A stretch of 64,000 bases of DNA, taken from Sphingobium sp. Z007. GTDB taxonomy: Bacteria > Pseudomonadota > Alphaproteobacteria > Sphingomonadales > Sphingomonadaceae. The position numbers were made by a program, and so were the translations under genes. The first letter of the stretch is position 1; each line of letters begins with the position of its first letter. Of this stretch, positions 8,681-17,030 are shown piece by piece. The DNA lies in NCBI RefSeq assembly GCF_900013425.1, contig NZ_FBXK01000005.1, positions 186,001-250,000 of the forward strand, written 5' to 3'. The notes below the pieces were generated by a model, which was not told the DNA's origin, searched no databases, and worked only from the letters and a program-made list of their open reading frames with translations.

Positions 8681-10015
8681 TCAGATGATGTTCATGATAG
8701 AATCGATCGTCTCTTTGGCGATCTGCAGGATCTTGGCGGAGGCCGAGTAGGCTTGTTGAATGCGGAGCAGGTCGGCGGCCTCCATATCGAGATCGACGCC
8801 GCTCACCGCTTCGCGCGCGGCGACCGACTGGTCGTTGCGGCTGCTCGCCGTGTCATATTCCGCCTTGGTCGATGCGAGCAACGTCGCCTGGGACGCGATC
8901 AAATTCGTCCAATTCTGTTCGACGCTGCCATTGCCGCGCAGCGCGGCACTGACGTTAAGAAGGTTACCGTTGAGCGTCCCGTCGGCCGATTTGAGCGCAA
9001 GCTGGGTCGGATCGGTCACCAGCGCGGACAGTGTCGCCGCGGTCGTGCCGGCCAGCAATGCGCCGCCCGCCGCGCCCGCATCGGTCCGCCCTTGCGCGTG
9101 CCAGGCATTGACGTCGGTGACGAATTGCGCGGCCAGCGCGTCCACAGTTGTTCGGCGATCGGCAACGGTGTCCGCCGCGGAAAAAAGCCCGCCCAGCGTG
9201 CCGTTTGCAGGAGCAGTCAAGGCCGTGCCATCCGCCAGGCTGAGCGAGAGCGTGCCATCATCATTGGCGGCCATGGACAGGCTGGTCGCGCTGTCGCCGG
9301 TGACCAGCGTCTGGCCGCCAAAGCTGATCTCCGCACTGTCATGCGCGCCGAAACTGACGGTGACGTTCATATTTTCCGACAGCGTCTGCAACGCCGAATC
9401 GCGGCTGTCGAGCAGCTGCGCATAAGCCGACGTGCCCGGCTGCGCGCGCAGCAGGCTGTTGTTGATGTCCGCCAGTGACGCCAGCGACCGGTTGATCGTG
9501 GCCACCGATGCCTGGCCCTCGGTCGCTATCCCTTCGGACACGGCCTTCAGATCGGCGCCGGTCTGGTTGAAGGACTGGGCGACGCGGCTGATGCTGTCGA
9601 GCGTGGTGACGCGCAGCGACGTATCGCCGGGGCTCGCCGCCAGCTTCTCCATATTCTGGAACATGCCGGTCATCAGCTGGCCGATGCCGGTGCCGGTGTC
9701 GTTAAGCGCATTTTCCGAATCGGTCAGCCAGCGCAGGCGCGACGTTGCGCTGCCCAGCGCCATGCCGGTGTTGCGGACCGACGCGTCGAGATAGGGGTCG
9801 GACGCGCGATTGATGCCGGCGACCTGCACGCCGCCGAAATTCGCGCGGGAGATATAGGTGGCCATCGTCGAAGTGGACGACCCGGATTCGATCGTCGTCA
9901 CCGACCGGCGCGCATAGCCGCTGGTGCTGGCATTGGCGATATTCTCGGCGATGGCGGCCATTGCCGACCGATAGGCTTTCGTACCCGAAGAACCGATGAT
10001 GAAAAGGTCGCTCAT
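8681..10015 (-). CDS. flgK: Hook-associated protein FlgK (HAP1)
   Basis: First hook-filament junction protein, 444 residues, somewhat shorter than the roughly 550 of enterobacteria, so the middle domain is reduced. The N terminus has the rod/hook signature AIAENIANASTSGYARR. The C-terminal D0 helix reads SGVDLDMEAADLLRIQQAYSASAKILQ. Its ATG overlaps the flgJ stop (ATGA), so translation is coupled. Exported by the flagellar secretion system. Confidence 0.95.
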   Translation of the reverse strand: MSDLFIIGSSGTKAYRSAMAAIAENIANASTSGYARRSVTTIESGSSTSTMATYISRANFGGVQVAGINRASDPYLDASVRNTGMALGSATSRLRWLTDSENALNDTGTGIGQLMTGMFQNMEKLAASPGDTSLRVTTLDSISRVAQSFNQTGADLKAVSEGIATEGQASVATINRSLASLADINNSLLRAQPGTSAYAQLLDSRDSALQTLSENMNVTVSFGAHDSAEISFGGQTLVTGDSATSLSMAANDDGTLSLSLADGTALTAPANGTLGGLFSAADTVADRRTTVDALAAQFVTDVNAWHAQGRTDAGAAGGALLAGTTAATLSALVTDPTQLALKSADGTLNGNLLNVSAALRGNGSVEQNWTNLIASQATLLASTKAEYDTASSRNDQSVAAREAVSGVDLDMEAADLLRIQQAYSASAKILQIAKETIDSIMNII

Positions 10016-10344
10016 GCGCCTGACCCCGTGCTCGCCGTGGCGGCAGCGACGGGCGTATCGCTTACCCGGTCGCCAAATTGCTTCAGCAGCAATTCGGCGA
10101 TGCCCATCGCGCCCTTGCTCGCCATCGCGTCGGCGGTGCGGGAATCGGCCATGTCGCGAAACTGCTGGGTCGCGGCGGAATCGTCGATGCCCTCGGCCAG
10201 GCTGGCCGATCGCATCGCGCCGATCATCTGGCGCAGGAACACGGCCTCGAACTGCTGCGCCACCTTTTGCAGCGACGCCTTGTTCGATTGCCCGGCGCTG
10301 GCGCTGACCGTGGCGGGGGAGGTTGTCGTCGCTACCTGCATCAC
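10012..10344 (-). CDS. flgJ: Flagellar rod-binding protein FlgJ, N-terminal domain only
   Basis: Rod cap/scaffold protein of 110 residues. It carries just the rod-binding domain (KVAQQFEAVFLRQMIGAMR, then GAMGIAELLLKQFG). The C-terminal muramidase domain of the gammaproteobacterial FlgJ is absent; a separate SLT lytic transglycosylase at 18955 probably supplies the wall-cutting activity. It overlaps flgI and flgK by 4 bases each. Confidence 0.92.
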   Translation of the reverse strand: MMQVATTTSPATVSASAGQSNKASLQKVAQQFEAVFLRQMIGAMRSASLAEGIDDSAATQQFRDMADSRTADAMASKGAMGIAELLLKQFGDRVSDTPVAAATASTGSGA

Positions 10345-11471
10345 AGCACCACCAATTCGGCTTTCATCGCGCCCGCCTGTTTCAAGGCTTCGAGGATCGC
10401 GACCATATCCGCCGGGGAAGCCCCGATCGCATTGACCGCCTTGACTATATCGGCCAGCGACGCCCCGCCTTTAAAATTAACCATAGGTTTTTTTTGCTCG
10501 TCGATGCTGATGCTGGTCGACTGCTCCACCGCGGTCTGCCCCTGACTGAAGGGCGCAGGCTGGGAAATGCGCGGACTTTCGTTGACGCTGACGGTCAATT
10601 TGCCATGCGCGACCGCGGCCGGATGGATCTTGACCGCGCCGTTGATGACGACCGTGCCGGTGCGCGCGTTGACGATCACCTTGGCCGGCGCATCTGCGGG
10701 CGAAATCTCGATATTCTCGATCATGCCCATCATCATGATGCGATCTTCCGCGCCCGGCGCGGCGTCGATCGCGATCGATACGGCGTCCATCGCGCGGGCG
10801 CGGCGGTCGCCAAAGGCATGGTTTACGCCGTCCGCGACGCGCAGCGCCGTGGTCAGGTCCGCTTCGGCCAGGTTGAAGGTCAGCGTCGGCGCGGTGTCGA
10901 ACCCGGTCGCGACCGCGCGTTCCACCGTCGCGCCGCCGGGAATACGGCCGGCCGAGGGAATATTGACGGACACCTGGCTGCCATCGGCGCCGGACACGCC
11001 CAGGCCGCCGACGGCAAGGTTGCCCTGCGCCATGCCGTAAATCTCGTTATCCGCGCCGCGCAGCGGCGTCAGGATCAGCGTGCCGCCGCGCAGCGACTTG
11101 GCCTTGCCCAATGCCGACACCGTGACGTCCAGCCGCTGGCCGGGCTTCGCGAAGGCGGGCAGGTCGGCGGTGACGAGCACGGCCGCCGCATTTTTGAGCG
11201 AAGGATTAACGCCCTGCGGCAGGGTCAGGCCAAAGCGCGAGACCACGCCCTTCATGCCCTGCGTCGCATATTCGATACTGTCGTCGCCCGTGCCGGCCAG
11301 GCCCACGACGATGCCATATCCGGTCAGCTGGTTGGGACGAACCCCCTGGAAGGTGCCCAGATCCTTCACCCGCTCGGCCTGCGCCGGAACGGCGACCAGA
11401 GCAAGAATCGGCAGGAGCAGGCGAGGCAGCCGCAACAGGAGGGGGCGGATCATGGCGTGTGCGGTTTCCAT
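10341..11471 (-). CDS. flgI: Flagellar P-ring protein FlgI
   Basis: Periplasmic ring around the rod in the peptidoglycan layer, about 376 residues. It is exported by Sec: the signal peptide has a Leu-rich core ending AVPAQA before ERVKDLGTFQGVRPNQL. Family blocks GYGIVVGLAGTGDD and ARTGTVVINGAVKI are clear. The first ATG (11471) overlaps the flgH stop as TGATG; an alternative ATG six codons later (11453) would give a neater signal peptide. Assembly of the ring needs FlgA, encoded at 17589. Confidence 0.96.
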   Translation of the reverse strand: METAHAMIRPLLLRLPRLLLPILALVAVPAQAERVKDLGTFQGVRPNQLTGYGIVVGLAGTGDDSIEYATQGMKGVVSRFGLTLPQGVNPSLKNAAAVLVTADLPAFAKPGQRLDVTVSALGKAKSLRGGTLILTPLRGADNEIYGMAQGNLAVGGLGVSGADGSQVSVNIPSAGRIPGGATVERAVATGFDTAPTLTFNLAEADLTTALRVADGVNHAFGDRRARAMDAVSIAIDAAPGAEDRIMMMGMIENIEISPADAPAKVIVNARTGTVVINGAVKIHPAAVAHGKLTVSVNESPRISQPAPFSQGQTAVEQSTSISIDEQKKPMVNFKGGASLADIVKAVNAIGASPADMVAILEALKQAGAMKAELVVL

Positions 11472-12157
11472 CAGAAGGGGCTGATCGCGGAGAAAAAGCG
11501 CTGGAGCCAGCCCTGACGGCTGGCATTGGCGATCTCGCCCTTGCCCTTGTAAATAATCTTGGCGTCGGCGACGCGGGTCGATGCGATGCGGTTGTCGGGC
11601 GCGATATCAGCCTGCCGGACGAGGCCGCTAATCTGAATGAATTCGTCGCCGCGGTTGAGCGTCAGCGCCTTTTCGCCCTTCACCAGCATCGTGCCATTGG
11701 GATAGGTCGCCGCGATCGTCACGGTAATCTCGCCGCTCAGCGCGTTGGACTGGCTGGCATTGCCCTTGCCGGTGAAATTATTCTGGCCACCGGCCGACAC
11801 GTCGCTGGCGGAAAACAGCTTGGACAGGATGCCGGTGGTCGGCGGCGCGATGCCGATCGATCCGTTGCGGGCGGTGTCCGCGCTCGTTGTCTTGCTCGCC
11901 TGCGTCCGCTCCACAAGGACGATGGTGATGATGTCGCCCACGCTGGTTGCGCGCGCGCCGCTGGTCAGCGGCGTATAGCCGGTCGATGCCTGAAATATCG
12001 ACCCGTTCGCGGCGGGCGCGATGGGCTGGGCGATCACTGTCGGCGCATAGAAATCGCGCTCGATGTCGCGCTTCTTCTGCTTGGCGGCGTCGGCGGGCGA
12101 CGCGGCCAGCGCGATCAGCGAAACCGCAGCAATGGTGGCGTAGGAGAGGCGCATCAT
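11471..12157 (-). CDS. flgH: Flagellar L-ring protein FlgH without visible lipobox
   Basis: Outer-membrane ring protein, 228 residues. The mature part shows LTSGARATSVGDIITIVLVERTQASKTTS, ANASQ-type Gly/Asn-rich segments and a conserved C terminus (GLVRQADIAPDNRIASTRVADAKI shape). Classical FlgH is a lipoprotein with Leu-x-Gly-Cys. Here the signal peptide ends ASPADAA with no cysteine anywhere near, so it should be cleaved by signal peptidase I and not lipidated. The start cannot be moved upstream because flgG ends 7 bases away. Confidence 0.94.
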   Translation of the reverse strand: MMRLSYATIAAVSLIALAASPADAAKQKKRDIERDFYAPTVIAQPIAPAANGSIFQASTGYTPLTSGARATSVGDIITIVLVERTQASKTTSADTARNGSIGIAPPTTGILSKLFSASDVSAGGQNNFTGKGNASQSNALSGEITVTIAATYPNGTMLVKGEKALTLNRGDEFIQISGLVRQADIAPDNRIASTRVADAKIIYKGKGEIANASRQGWLQRFFSAISPF

Positions 12158-12163
12158 CTGGCC

Positions 12164-12952
12164 TTAGATATTCTGGTTGACGTACTGGAGCATCTCGTCG
12201 GTCGCCTTGATCATCTTGCTGTTGACCTCATAGGCGCGCTGGGTTTCGATCATGTCGACCAGCTCTTCCACGATGTTGACGTTCGATGTTTCCAGATAAC
12301 CCGACCGCATCAGGCCGCGGCCTTCCAGGCCCGCGACGCCGACCTGCGGCACGCCGCTCGCGGCGCTTTCGGTCAGCAGGTTGCCGCCGATGGAGGTCAG
12401 CCCCGCCGGGTTCATGAAAGTGGCGATTTCGATCTGGCCCAGGTTGCTCGGCGCGCTTTCGCCCTGCAACGTGGCGGACACGGTGCCGTCATTGCCGATC
12501 GAGACCGACGTCGCGCCCTGCGGCACGGTGATCTGCGGGATCAGCGGCAGGCCGTCGCTGGTGACGACGGTGCCTTCGGCGGTGACGCTGAAATTGCCGG
12601 CGCGGGTATAGGCGATGGAGCCGTCGGGCTGCTGCACCTGGAAATAGCCCGATCCCTCGATCGCAATATCCAGCACATTATTGGTCTGGTTCAGCGTGCC
12701 CTGGGTATTGATCTTGCTGGTGCCCTGCAACGCGACGCCGGAGCCGAGATTGAGGCCGGTGGCGAATTTATTCTCGCTGTCCGAATTGGAACCGGCCTGG
12801 ATGATCTGCTGATAGGCCAGCGTCTCGAAATCGGCGCGGTCCTTCTTGAAACCGGTCGTGTTGACGTTCGCCAGATTGTTGGCGATCACGCGCATCTTCG
12901 TGTTCTGCGCGTCAAGGCCAGTGCGGGCGACATGAAGGGCGGCGTTGCTCAT
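12164..12952 (-). CDS. flgG: Distal rod protein FlgG
   Basis: Main component of the distal rod, 262 residues, the standard FlgG length. The N terminus has LDAQNTKMRVIANNLANVNTTGFKKDRADF, including the ANNLANVNTxGFK rod signature. The C terminus is VNIVEELVDMIETQRAYEVNSKMI-like. A sigma-54 promoter lies in the 69-base gap upstream, so flgG and the downstream ring and HAP genes can be expressed apart from flgB-F. Confidence 0.97.
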   Translation of the reverse strand: MSNAALHVARTGLDAQNTKMRVIANNLANVNTTGFKKDRADFETLAYQQIIQAGSNSDSENKFATGLNLGSGVALQGTSKINTQGTLNQTNNVLDIAIEGSGYFQVQQPDGSIAYTRAGNFSVTAEGTVVTSDGLPLIPQITVPQGATSVSIGNDGTVSATLQGESAPSNLGQIEIATFMNPAGLTSIGGNLLTESAASGVPQVGVAGLEGRGLMRSGYLETSNVNIVEELVDMIETQRAYEVNSKMIKATDEMLQYVNQNI

Positions 12953-13002
12953 CGTTCATTTCTCCGTGGCGCATCCCCGAAGGGTGCTTATGCGTCAGTC
13001 AC

Positions 13003-13019
13003 AGCAAGATGCGTGCCAA
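13003..13019 (-). promoter_or_regulatory. Sigma-54 promoter of flgG
   Basis: On the minus strand it reads TTGGCACGCATCTTGCT: -24 GG and -12 GC are correctly 12 bases apart. It lies between flgF and flgG, about 50-67 bases before the flgG start, and is an internal promoter of the operon. Confidence 0.85.
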
Positions 13020-13021
13020 TA

Positions 13022-13765
13022 TTAACCATCCAGCTTCATGAGCGACGCGCCGCCGTCGTCCATCTGCTTGGCGGTATCGATCATCTTCACCTGGGTTTCC
13101 CAGGCGCGGCTGGCTTCGATCATCTGGACCAGCGCCTGCGTCGCATTGACGTTCGATCCTTCGACCGAACCCGATGTGACGGTCGCCAGCGGGTCGGACG
13201 GCAGCGCGCCGCCATTGACTTCGCGGAACAGGTCGTCGGTGCCCTTGGCGATGCTGGAACCGGCCGCGTTCACCAGCTTGAGCTTATCGACCTGCTGCGG
13301 ATTGGCCGGGTCGCCACCTTGGGGCACGCCCCAGATGCTGCCGTCCTTGGCGATCGACACACTGTCCATCTGCGGCAGGGTGATCGGGCCGCCTTCGCCC
13401 AGCACGGCCAGGCCGTCGCCGGTGGTCAGCAGGCCGCTGTCGGTGACTTTGAGGTCGCCGCGCCGCGTATAGGCTTCACTGCCGTCCGCGGCCTGAACGG
13501 CGAGCAAGGCGTCGCCGTTCATCGCCACGTCCAGCGGATTGCCGGTCTCGGTTACCGCGCCCTGCGCCATGTCGGCCGCGATCACCTGTTCCGACGCCTG
13601 CGCACGGGTGTCGAAAGTGTCGCCCTTGATCCAGCGTGTCTCGGCATTGGCGATTTCGGCGCGAAAGCCGACGGTATTGACGTTCGCGAGGTTGTTCGCG
13701 ACCGCCGTCTGCCGCGCCATCGCGCCGCGCATTGCCGTGAGTGCCGTATTGACGAGCCGATCCAT
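13022..13765 (-). CDS. flgF: Proximal rod protein FlgF
   Basis: Rod subunit of 247 residues. The N terminus has GAMARQTAVANNLANVNTVGFR, the rod-protein signature, and the C terminus has the family form SNVNATQALVQMIEASRAWETQ. It sits between flgE and flgG as in most flagellar operons, with a 29-base gap after flgE. Exported through the flagellar type III channel without a signal peptide. Confidence 0.95.
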   Translation of the reverse strand: MDRLVNTALTAMRGAMARQTAVANNLANVNTVGFRAEIANAETRWIKGDTFDTRAQASEQVIAADMAQGAVTETGNPLDVAMNGDALLAVQAADGSEAYTRRGDLKVTDSGLLTTGDGLAVLGEGGPITLPQMDSVSIAKDGSIWGVPQGGDPANPQQVDKLKLVNAAGSSIAKGTDDLFREVNGGALPSDPLATVTSGSVEGSNVNATQALVQMIEASRAWETQVKMIDTAKQMDDGGASLMKLDG

Positions 13766-13794
13766 GGGCTAAGCCTTCTATCCTGTGCTTGGTT

Positions 13795-14637
13795 TTAGGT
13801 GCGCAGGTTGACGATGGTCGTGGTCAGCGTGTTCGCCGCCTCGATTGCCTTGCTGTTCGCCTGGAAATTGCGCTGCGCCGCGATCAGGTTCACCAGTTCG
13901 TCGGTGATATCGACGTTGGATCGTTCCAGCATGCCGCTGTTCACCGCGCCGAACATGCCCTGATTGGCGGTGCCCAGGATCGGCGATCCACTGGCGACAG
14001 TCGACGTCCAGTGGGCGTCGCCCTCCTGCCGCAAACCTTCCTGGCTGTTGAAGGACGCCATAGCGACCTGGCCCAGATAGACGGTGCTACCATCGGCGTA
14101 AACGGCCGAAACCATGCCCTTTTTGTCCACGCCCACGCTGGTCAGCTGCGCGCCGGCCGCCGTACCGTCAAAAGTGTTGGGGATTTGCAGGTCGGTCAGG
14201 TCGGCCGGGGTCGCGCCAGTGGGGTCGACGGTCGTCGCGCCCGTGGTGGGATCGACGGCGAACACCTGGATGCGCGCGCCGGTCGTGTCGACGGCATAGC
14301 GGTCGTCATCGACGGCGAAGGCCCCGTTGCGGGTGTAGCTGATATTGCCGTCTTCGCCCTTGACCGTGAAATAGCCTTCGCCGGTAATGGCCAGGTCCAG
14401 CGTCTTGTCGGTGGTTTCCAGCGTACCCTGCGTAAACTGCTGGGCGACGCCCTGCACGCGCACGCCCTGGCCGGCGACCTGGCTGGTCGTCTGCATCGGC
14501 GCGGCGGCGAAGATGTCGCCGAACTGCGCCTTGCTCTTCTTGAAAGCGGTGCTGCTGACGTTGGCGACGTTGTTCGAAATGGTCGACAGGTCGGTCTGCG
14601 ATGCTTTCAGACCCGACAGGGAGATGTAGAAGGACAT
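13795..14637 (-). CDS. flgE: Hook protein FlgE, unusually short
   Basis: Building block of the hook, the universal joint. D0/D1 ends are clear: SLSGLKASQTDLSTISNNVANVSS at the N terminus region and ERSNVDITDELVNLIAAQRNFQANSKAIEAANTL-type C terminus. At 280 residues it is far below the roughly 400 of E. coli/Salmonella FlgE, so most of the surface D2 domain is missing. Gene order (after flgD, before flgF) supports the hook assignment over a rod paralogue. The effect on hook flexibility is unknown. Confidence 0.92.
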   Translation of the reverse strand: MSFYISLSGLKASQTDLSTISNNVANVSSTAFKKSKAQFGDIFAAAPMQTTSQVAGQGVRVQGVAQQFTQGTLETTDKTLDLAITGEGYFTVKGEDGNISYTRNGAFAVDDDRYAVDTTGARIQVFAVDPTTGATTVDPTGATPADLTDLQIPNTFDGTAAGAQLTSVGVDKKGMVSAVYADGSTVYLGQVAMASFNSQEGLRQEGDAHWTSTVASGSPILGTANQGMFGAVNSGMLERSNVDITDELVNLIAAQRNFQANSKAIEAANTLTTTIVNLRT

Positions 14638-14684
14638 GGCGTTACTCCTTGGGTGAAAAGGATTTGTTGAACAAAAAGATAGGT

Positions 14685-15341
14685 TTACATCAAGCTGATC
14701 GCGTCGGACGGGCTGTAGCTGCCGAGCGCGGTGATGAGTTTGGAGGACGAACCGTCGGCGGGTGACTGGACGGCGGCGATGGTGGCCCAGGTCGCGACCT
14801 TGGTGGGTGTCGCGCCGTTGACCTTGACCTGCAGGGCGGAGGTTGAGACGGTTGCGCCCGTGTCATCCTTGCCGTCCCAATAGAAGGTGACGTCGCCGGC
14901 AGCCTGCGATCCCATATCGATGGTCTTGACCACTTTGCCGCTGCTATCGACCAGATCAATCGTCGCGCCTTCGGTCGCCGCGGGCAGGGTGATCTGGCCC
15001 GCATAGGTGCCGGACGCATCGGGCGCGGCGATGTTGCTCTTCACCAGCATCGACTTGCCGATCCAGCTGGCCGCATCGCCCAGCCGCGTGCCGGTCAGCT
15101 CGCTGGCCAGGCCTTTGAGCGTCTGGTTCATTTCCGCGATGCCGGACGAATTGGTGATGGTCGCCATCTGCGACACCATCTGGGCGTTATCGACCGGCTC
15201 GAACGGGTCTTGATACTGCATCTGCGCGGTCAGCAGGGTCAGGAAGCTGGCCTGGCCCATCTCCGCGCTGCCGGTGCCGACGATGGCCTTGGGATTATAG
15301 ACCGACAGGCCAGCGCTGTCGGTTGCGGTGGTCGTCGTCAT
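14685..15341 (-). CDS. flgD: Hook-cap scaffold FlgD
   Basis: Cap needed for hook polymerisation, 218 residues. The N terminus has SFLTLLTAQMQYQDPFEPVDNAQMVSQMA, the typical FlgD block. The C-terminal part is a beta-sandwich (FlgD Ig-like) with FYWDGKDDTGATV. It overlaps flgC by 4 bases. Cytoplasmic chaperone requirements are unknown here. Confidence 0.95.
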   Translation of the reverse strand: MTTTTATDSAGLSVYNPKAIVGTGSAEMGQASFLTLLTAQMQYQDPFEPVDNAQMVSQMATITNSSGIAEMNQTLKGLASELTGTRLGDAASWIGKSMLVKSNIAAPDASGTYAGQITLPAATEGATIDLVDSSGKVVKTIDMGSQAAGDVTFYWDGKDDTGATVSTSALQVKVNGATPTKVATWATIAAVQSPADGSSSKLITALGSYSPSDAISLM

Positions 15342-15748
15342 TTGCCGATCCTTATGGTTTCGAGCATCAGGGATTTGGCGGTGTTGAGCACCTGCACATT
15401 ATTTTGGTACATGCGCGCCGTCTCGATCATGTCGACCAGCTCGGCATTGCCATCCACCGCCGCTTCCCAGACATCCCCGTTTGCATCGGCTAACGGATGG
15501 TTGGGATCATGGCGCTTGGTCGGCTCGGCGCTGGTGGTGACGACATTCTTGACCTTGACCGTCGATACGCCGGGCGTGTCGGTGACGCTCTCGAACACCG
15601 GCTTGATCGCGCGATAGGCTTCCGCGGCGCTGCCAGTCACATTGCCGGCGTTCGCCATGTTGGACGCGGTGGCGTTCAGGCGCACCAGCTGCGCGCTCAT
15701 GGCGCGGCCAGCAATGTCGAAGACGTTCATGGGGGACGAATTGCTCAT
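15338..15748 (-). CDS. flgC: Proximal rod protein FlgC
   Basis: Rod subunit of 136 residues, the usual length. Signature N terminus: FDIAGRAMSAQLVRLNATASNMANAG. Ends in VDMIETARMYQNNVQVLNTAKSLML-type helix. It follows flgB by 2 bases and overlaps flgD, within the sigma-54 operon. Confidence 0.96.
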   Translation of the reverse strand: MSNSSPMNVFDIAGRAMSAQLVRLNATASNMANAGNVTGSAAEAYRAIKPVFESVTDTPGVSTVKVKNVVTTSAEPTKRHDPNHPLADANGDVWEAAVDGNAELVDMIETARMYQNNVQVLNTAKSLMLETIRIGK

Positions 15749-15750
15749 GC

Positions 15751-16125
15751 TTATTCTCCCTTCAGCGCGCGGTTGATGGTGTTGATGCGCCCTTCCAGGA
15801 AGGACAGGGTCGTGCGATATTTAACCGCATTTTCGGCAAACAGCGTCTGTTCGGTGCTGAGTTCGACGGTGTTGCCGTCCAGGCTGGGCTGCAACGGCAC
15901 GCGATAGCCCATCGCATCGTCGGCGGCCTGCGACACATCGGTCGCGCTGCTGCCGGCGCGGGTCGTCGCCTCTTTCAGCGCGGCCTCGAAATCGATGTCG
16001 CGCGCCTTGTAGCCCGGCGTGGAGGCGTTGGCGATGTTGGACGCAAGCAGGGACAGGCGTTGCGACCGCAGCGCCAGCGCCTTCCCATGTATCCCGAAGA
16101 GATTGTCTTCCACCGACATTGTCAA
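15751..16125 (-). CDS. flgB: Proximal rod protein FlgB
   Basis: First rod gene of the operon, 124 residues. Contains LRSQRLSLLASNIANASTPGYKARDIDFE-type rod signature and a C-terminal helix with ENAVKYRTTLSFLEGRI. It is directly behind a sigma-54 promoter (leader of roughly 65 bases) and heads flgBCDEFGHIJKL. Confidence 0.96.
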   Translation of the reverse strand: MTMSVEDNLFGIHGKALALRSQRLSLLASNIANASTPGYKARDIDFEAALKEATTRAGSSATDVSQAADDAMGYRVPLQPSLDGNTVELSTEQTLFAENAVKYRTTLSFLEGRINTINRALKGE

Positions 16126-16202
16126 ATTCGCTCTAAATATTTTGCGTCCCCCGCCGTTCTGACCCCTGATGGCGTCTCCTGCGGGTGATCCAGCCTGAGA
16201 TC

Positions 16203-16219
16203 AGCAAGAGCCGTGCCAA
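16203..16219 (-). promoter_or_regulatory. Sigma-54 promoter of the flgB operon
   Basis: Minus-strand sequence TTGGCACGGCTCTTGCT, an essentially perfect -24/-12 element with GG and GC 12 bases apart, 78 bases before flgB. Confidence 0.9.
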
Positions 16220-16280
16220 ATTGCGTGGGTGACGCAGCGGCAGCGCGGCCGACGGCGGAAAACCAGGCTTTTCGTGAGGC

Positions 16281-16332
16281 AGGCGGCAAGGGCGGCAGAT
16301 TTTTGCCGGTCGGCGGCAGAGCGTTGCCGCCG
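16281..16332. promoter_or_regulatory. Candidate activator-binding region (GGCGGCA repeats)
   Basis: Repeated GGCGGCA/TGCCGCC words plus TTTTGCCGG, including an inverted repeat CGGCGGCA (16311-16318) / TGCCGCCG (16325-16332). It lies about 65-130 bases upstream of the flgB sigma-54 site, the usual distance for an enhancer. TTTTGCCGG recurs in the fliC/activator intergenic region. Assignment as binding site is inference. Confidence 0.35.
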
Positions 16333-16361
16333 TCGGACGAGACGATAGGGAACGGGCGCTC

Positions 16362-17030
16362 ATGATCGCAATTATCGGCCATTTGTTCGATCCATGGACT
16401 CTGGCGGCAATGCTGGGCGGGATCGTTTTGGTGGCGATGTTCCAGAATGGCTTTGGAGCGATGGCGCGCGCCATGACGGCGCTGCATCCGCTGATGACCG
16501 CCGATCCGGCGCGCGATCGCGACGCCGCGCGGGCGGCAATGCTCAAGATCGACCAGGTAGCGCAATTGCGTGGCCTGTCCTGCACCGACCGAGTGAAGAC
16601 CGCCAACCCCTTCCTGACCGAAGCCGCGCGCAAACTCGCCAATAGCGAGCGCGCCGATATGTTCGAACTCTGGGCGGCACAGGCGCTGGCTGACCGGGCG
16701 CAGCGCCATGGCGCGGTCCACAAGGTCTGGCTGTCGATCGCTGACGCCGCGCCAGCGCTGGGCATGGCCGGCACGATCATAGGCCTGGTCGGCATGTTCG
16801 CCGCCATGGACGATCCCGCCGCGCTCGGCCCCGCCATGGCGCTGGCGCTGCTCACCACCTTTTACGGCGTCGTCATCGCCAATCTTCTTGCCGCCCCCAT
16901 CGCCGCGCGCCTGTCCGACCTGTCGGATCGCGAACTGGCCTGGCAGCGGGAAGTGGCGGACCGGATGCTGGGAATCGCCCGCCGCGAAAATGCGCCCGTG
17001 CGCCGCGCCGCGATCCGCGAAGTCGCATGA
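16362..17030 (+). CDS. MotA/ExbB-like channel protein of a second stator-like pair
   Basis: Inner-membrane protein of 222 residues related to MotA/TolQ/ExbB. TM1 is about 8-28. A large cytoplasmic loop with charged helices follows. TM3 and TM4 have the family pattern: ADAAPALGMAGTIIGLVGMF near 126-145 and ALALLTTFYGVVIANLLAAP near 155-175. It is shorter than MotA at 6832 (287 residues) and clearly divergent from it. The stop overlaps the start of the MotB-like gene (ATGA), so the pair is coupled. It is transcribed divergently from flgB and toward flgA, which argues for a flagellar role rather than a Tol or TonB one. No clear promoter was found. Confidence 0.82.
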   Translation: MIAIIGHLFDPWTLAAMLGGIVLVAMFQNGFGAMARAMTALHPLMTADPARDRDAARAAMLKIDQVAQLRGLSCTDRVKTANPFLTEAARKLANSERADMFELWAAQALADRAQRHGAVHKVWLSIADAAPALGMAGTIIGLVGMFAAMDDPAALGPAMALALLTTFYGVVIANLLAAPIAARLSDLSDRELAWQREVADRMLGIARRENAPVRRAAIREVA

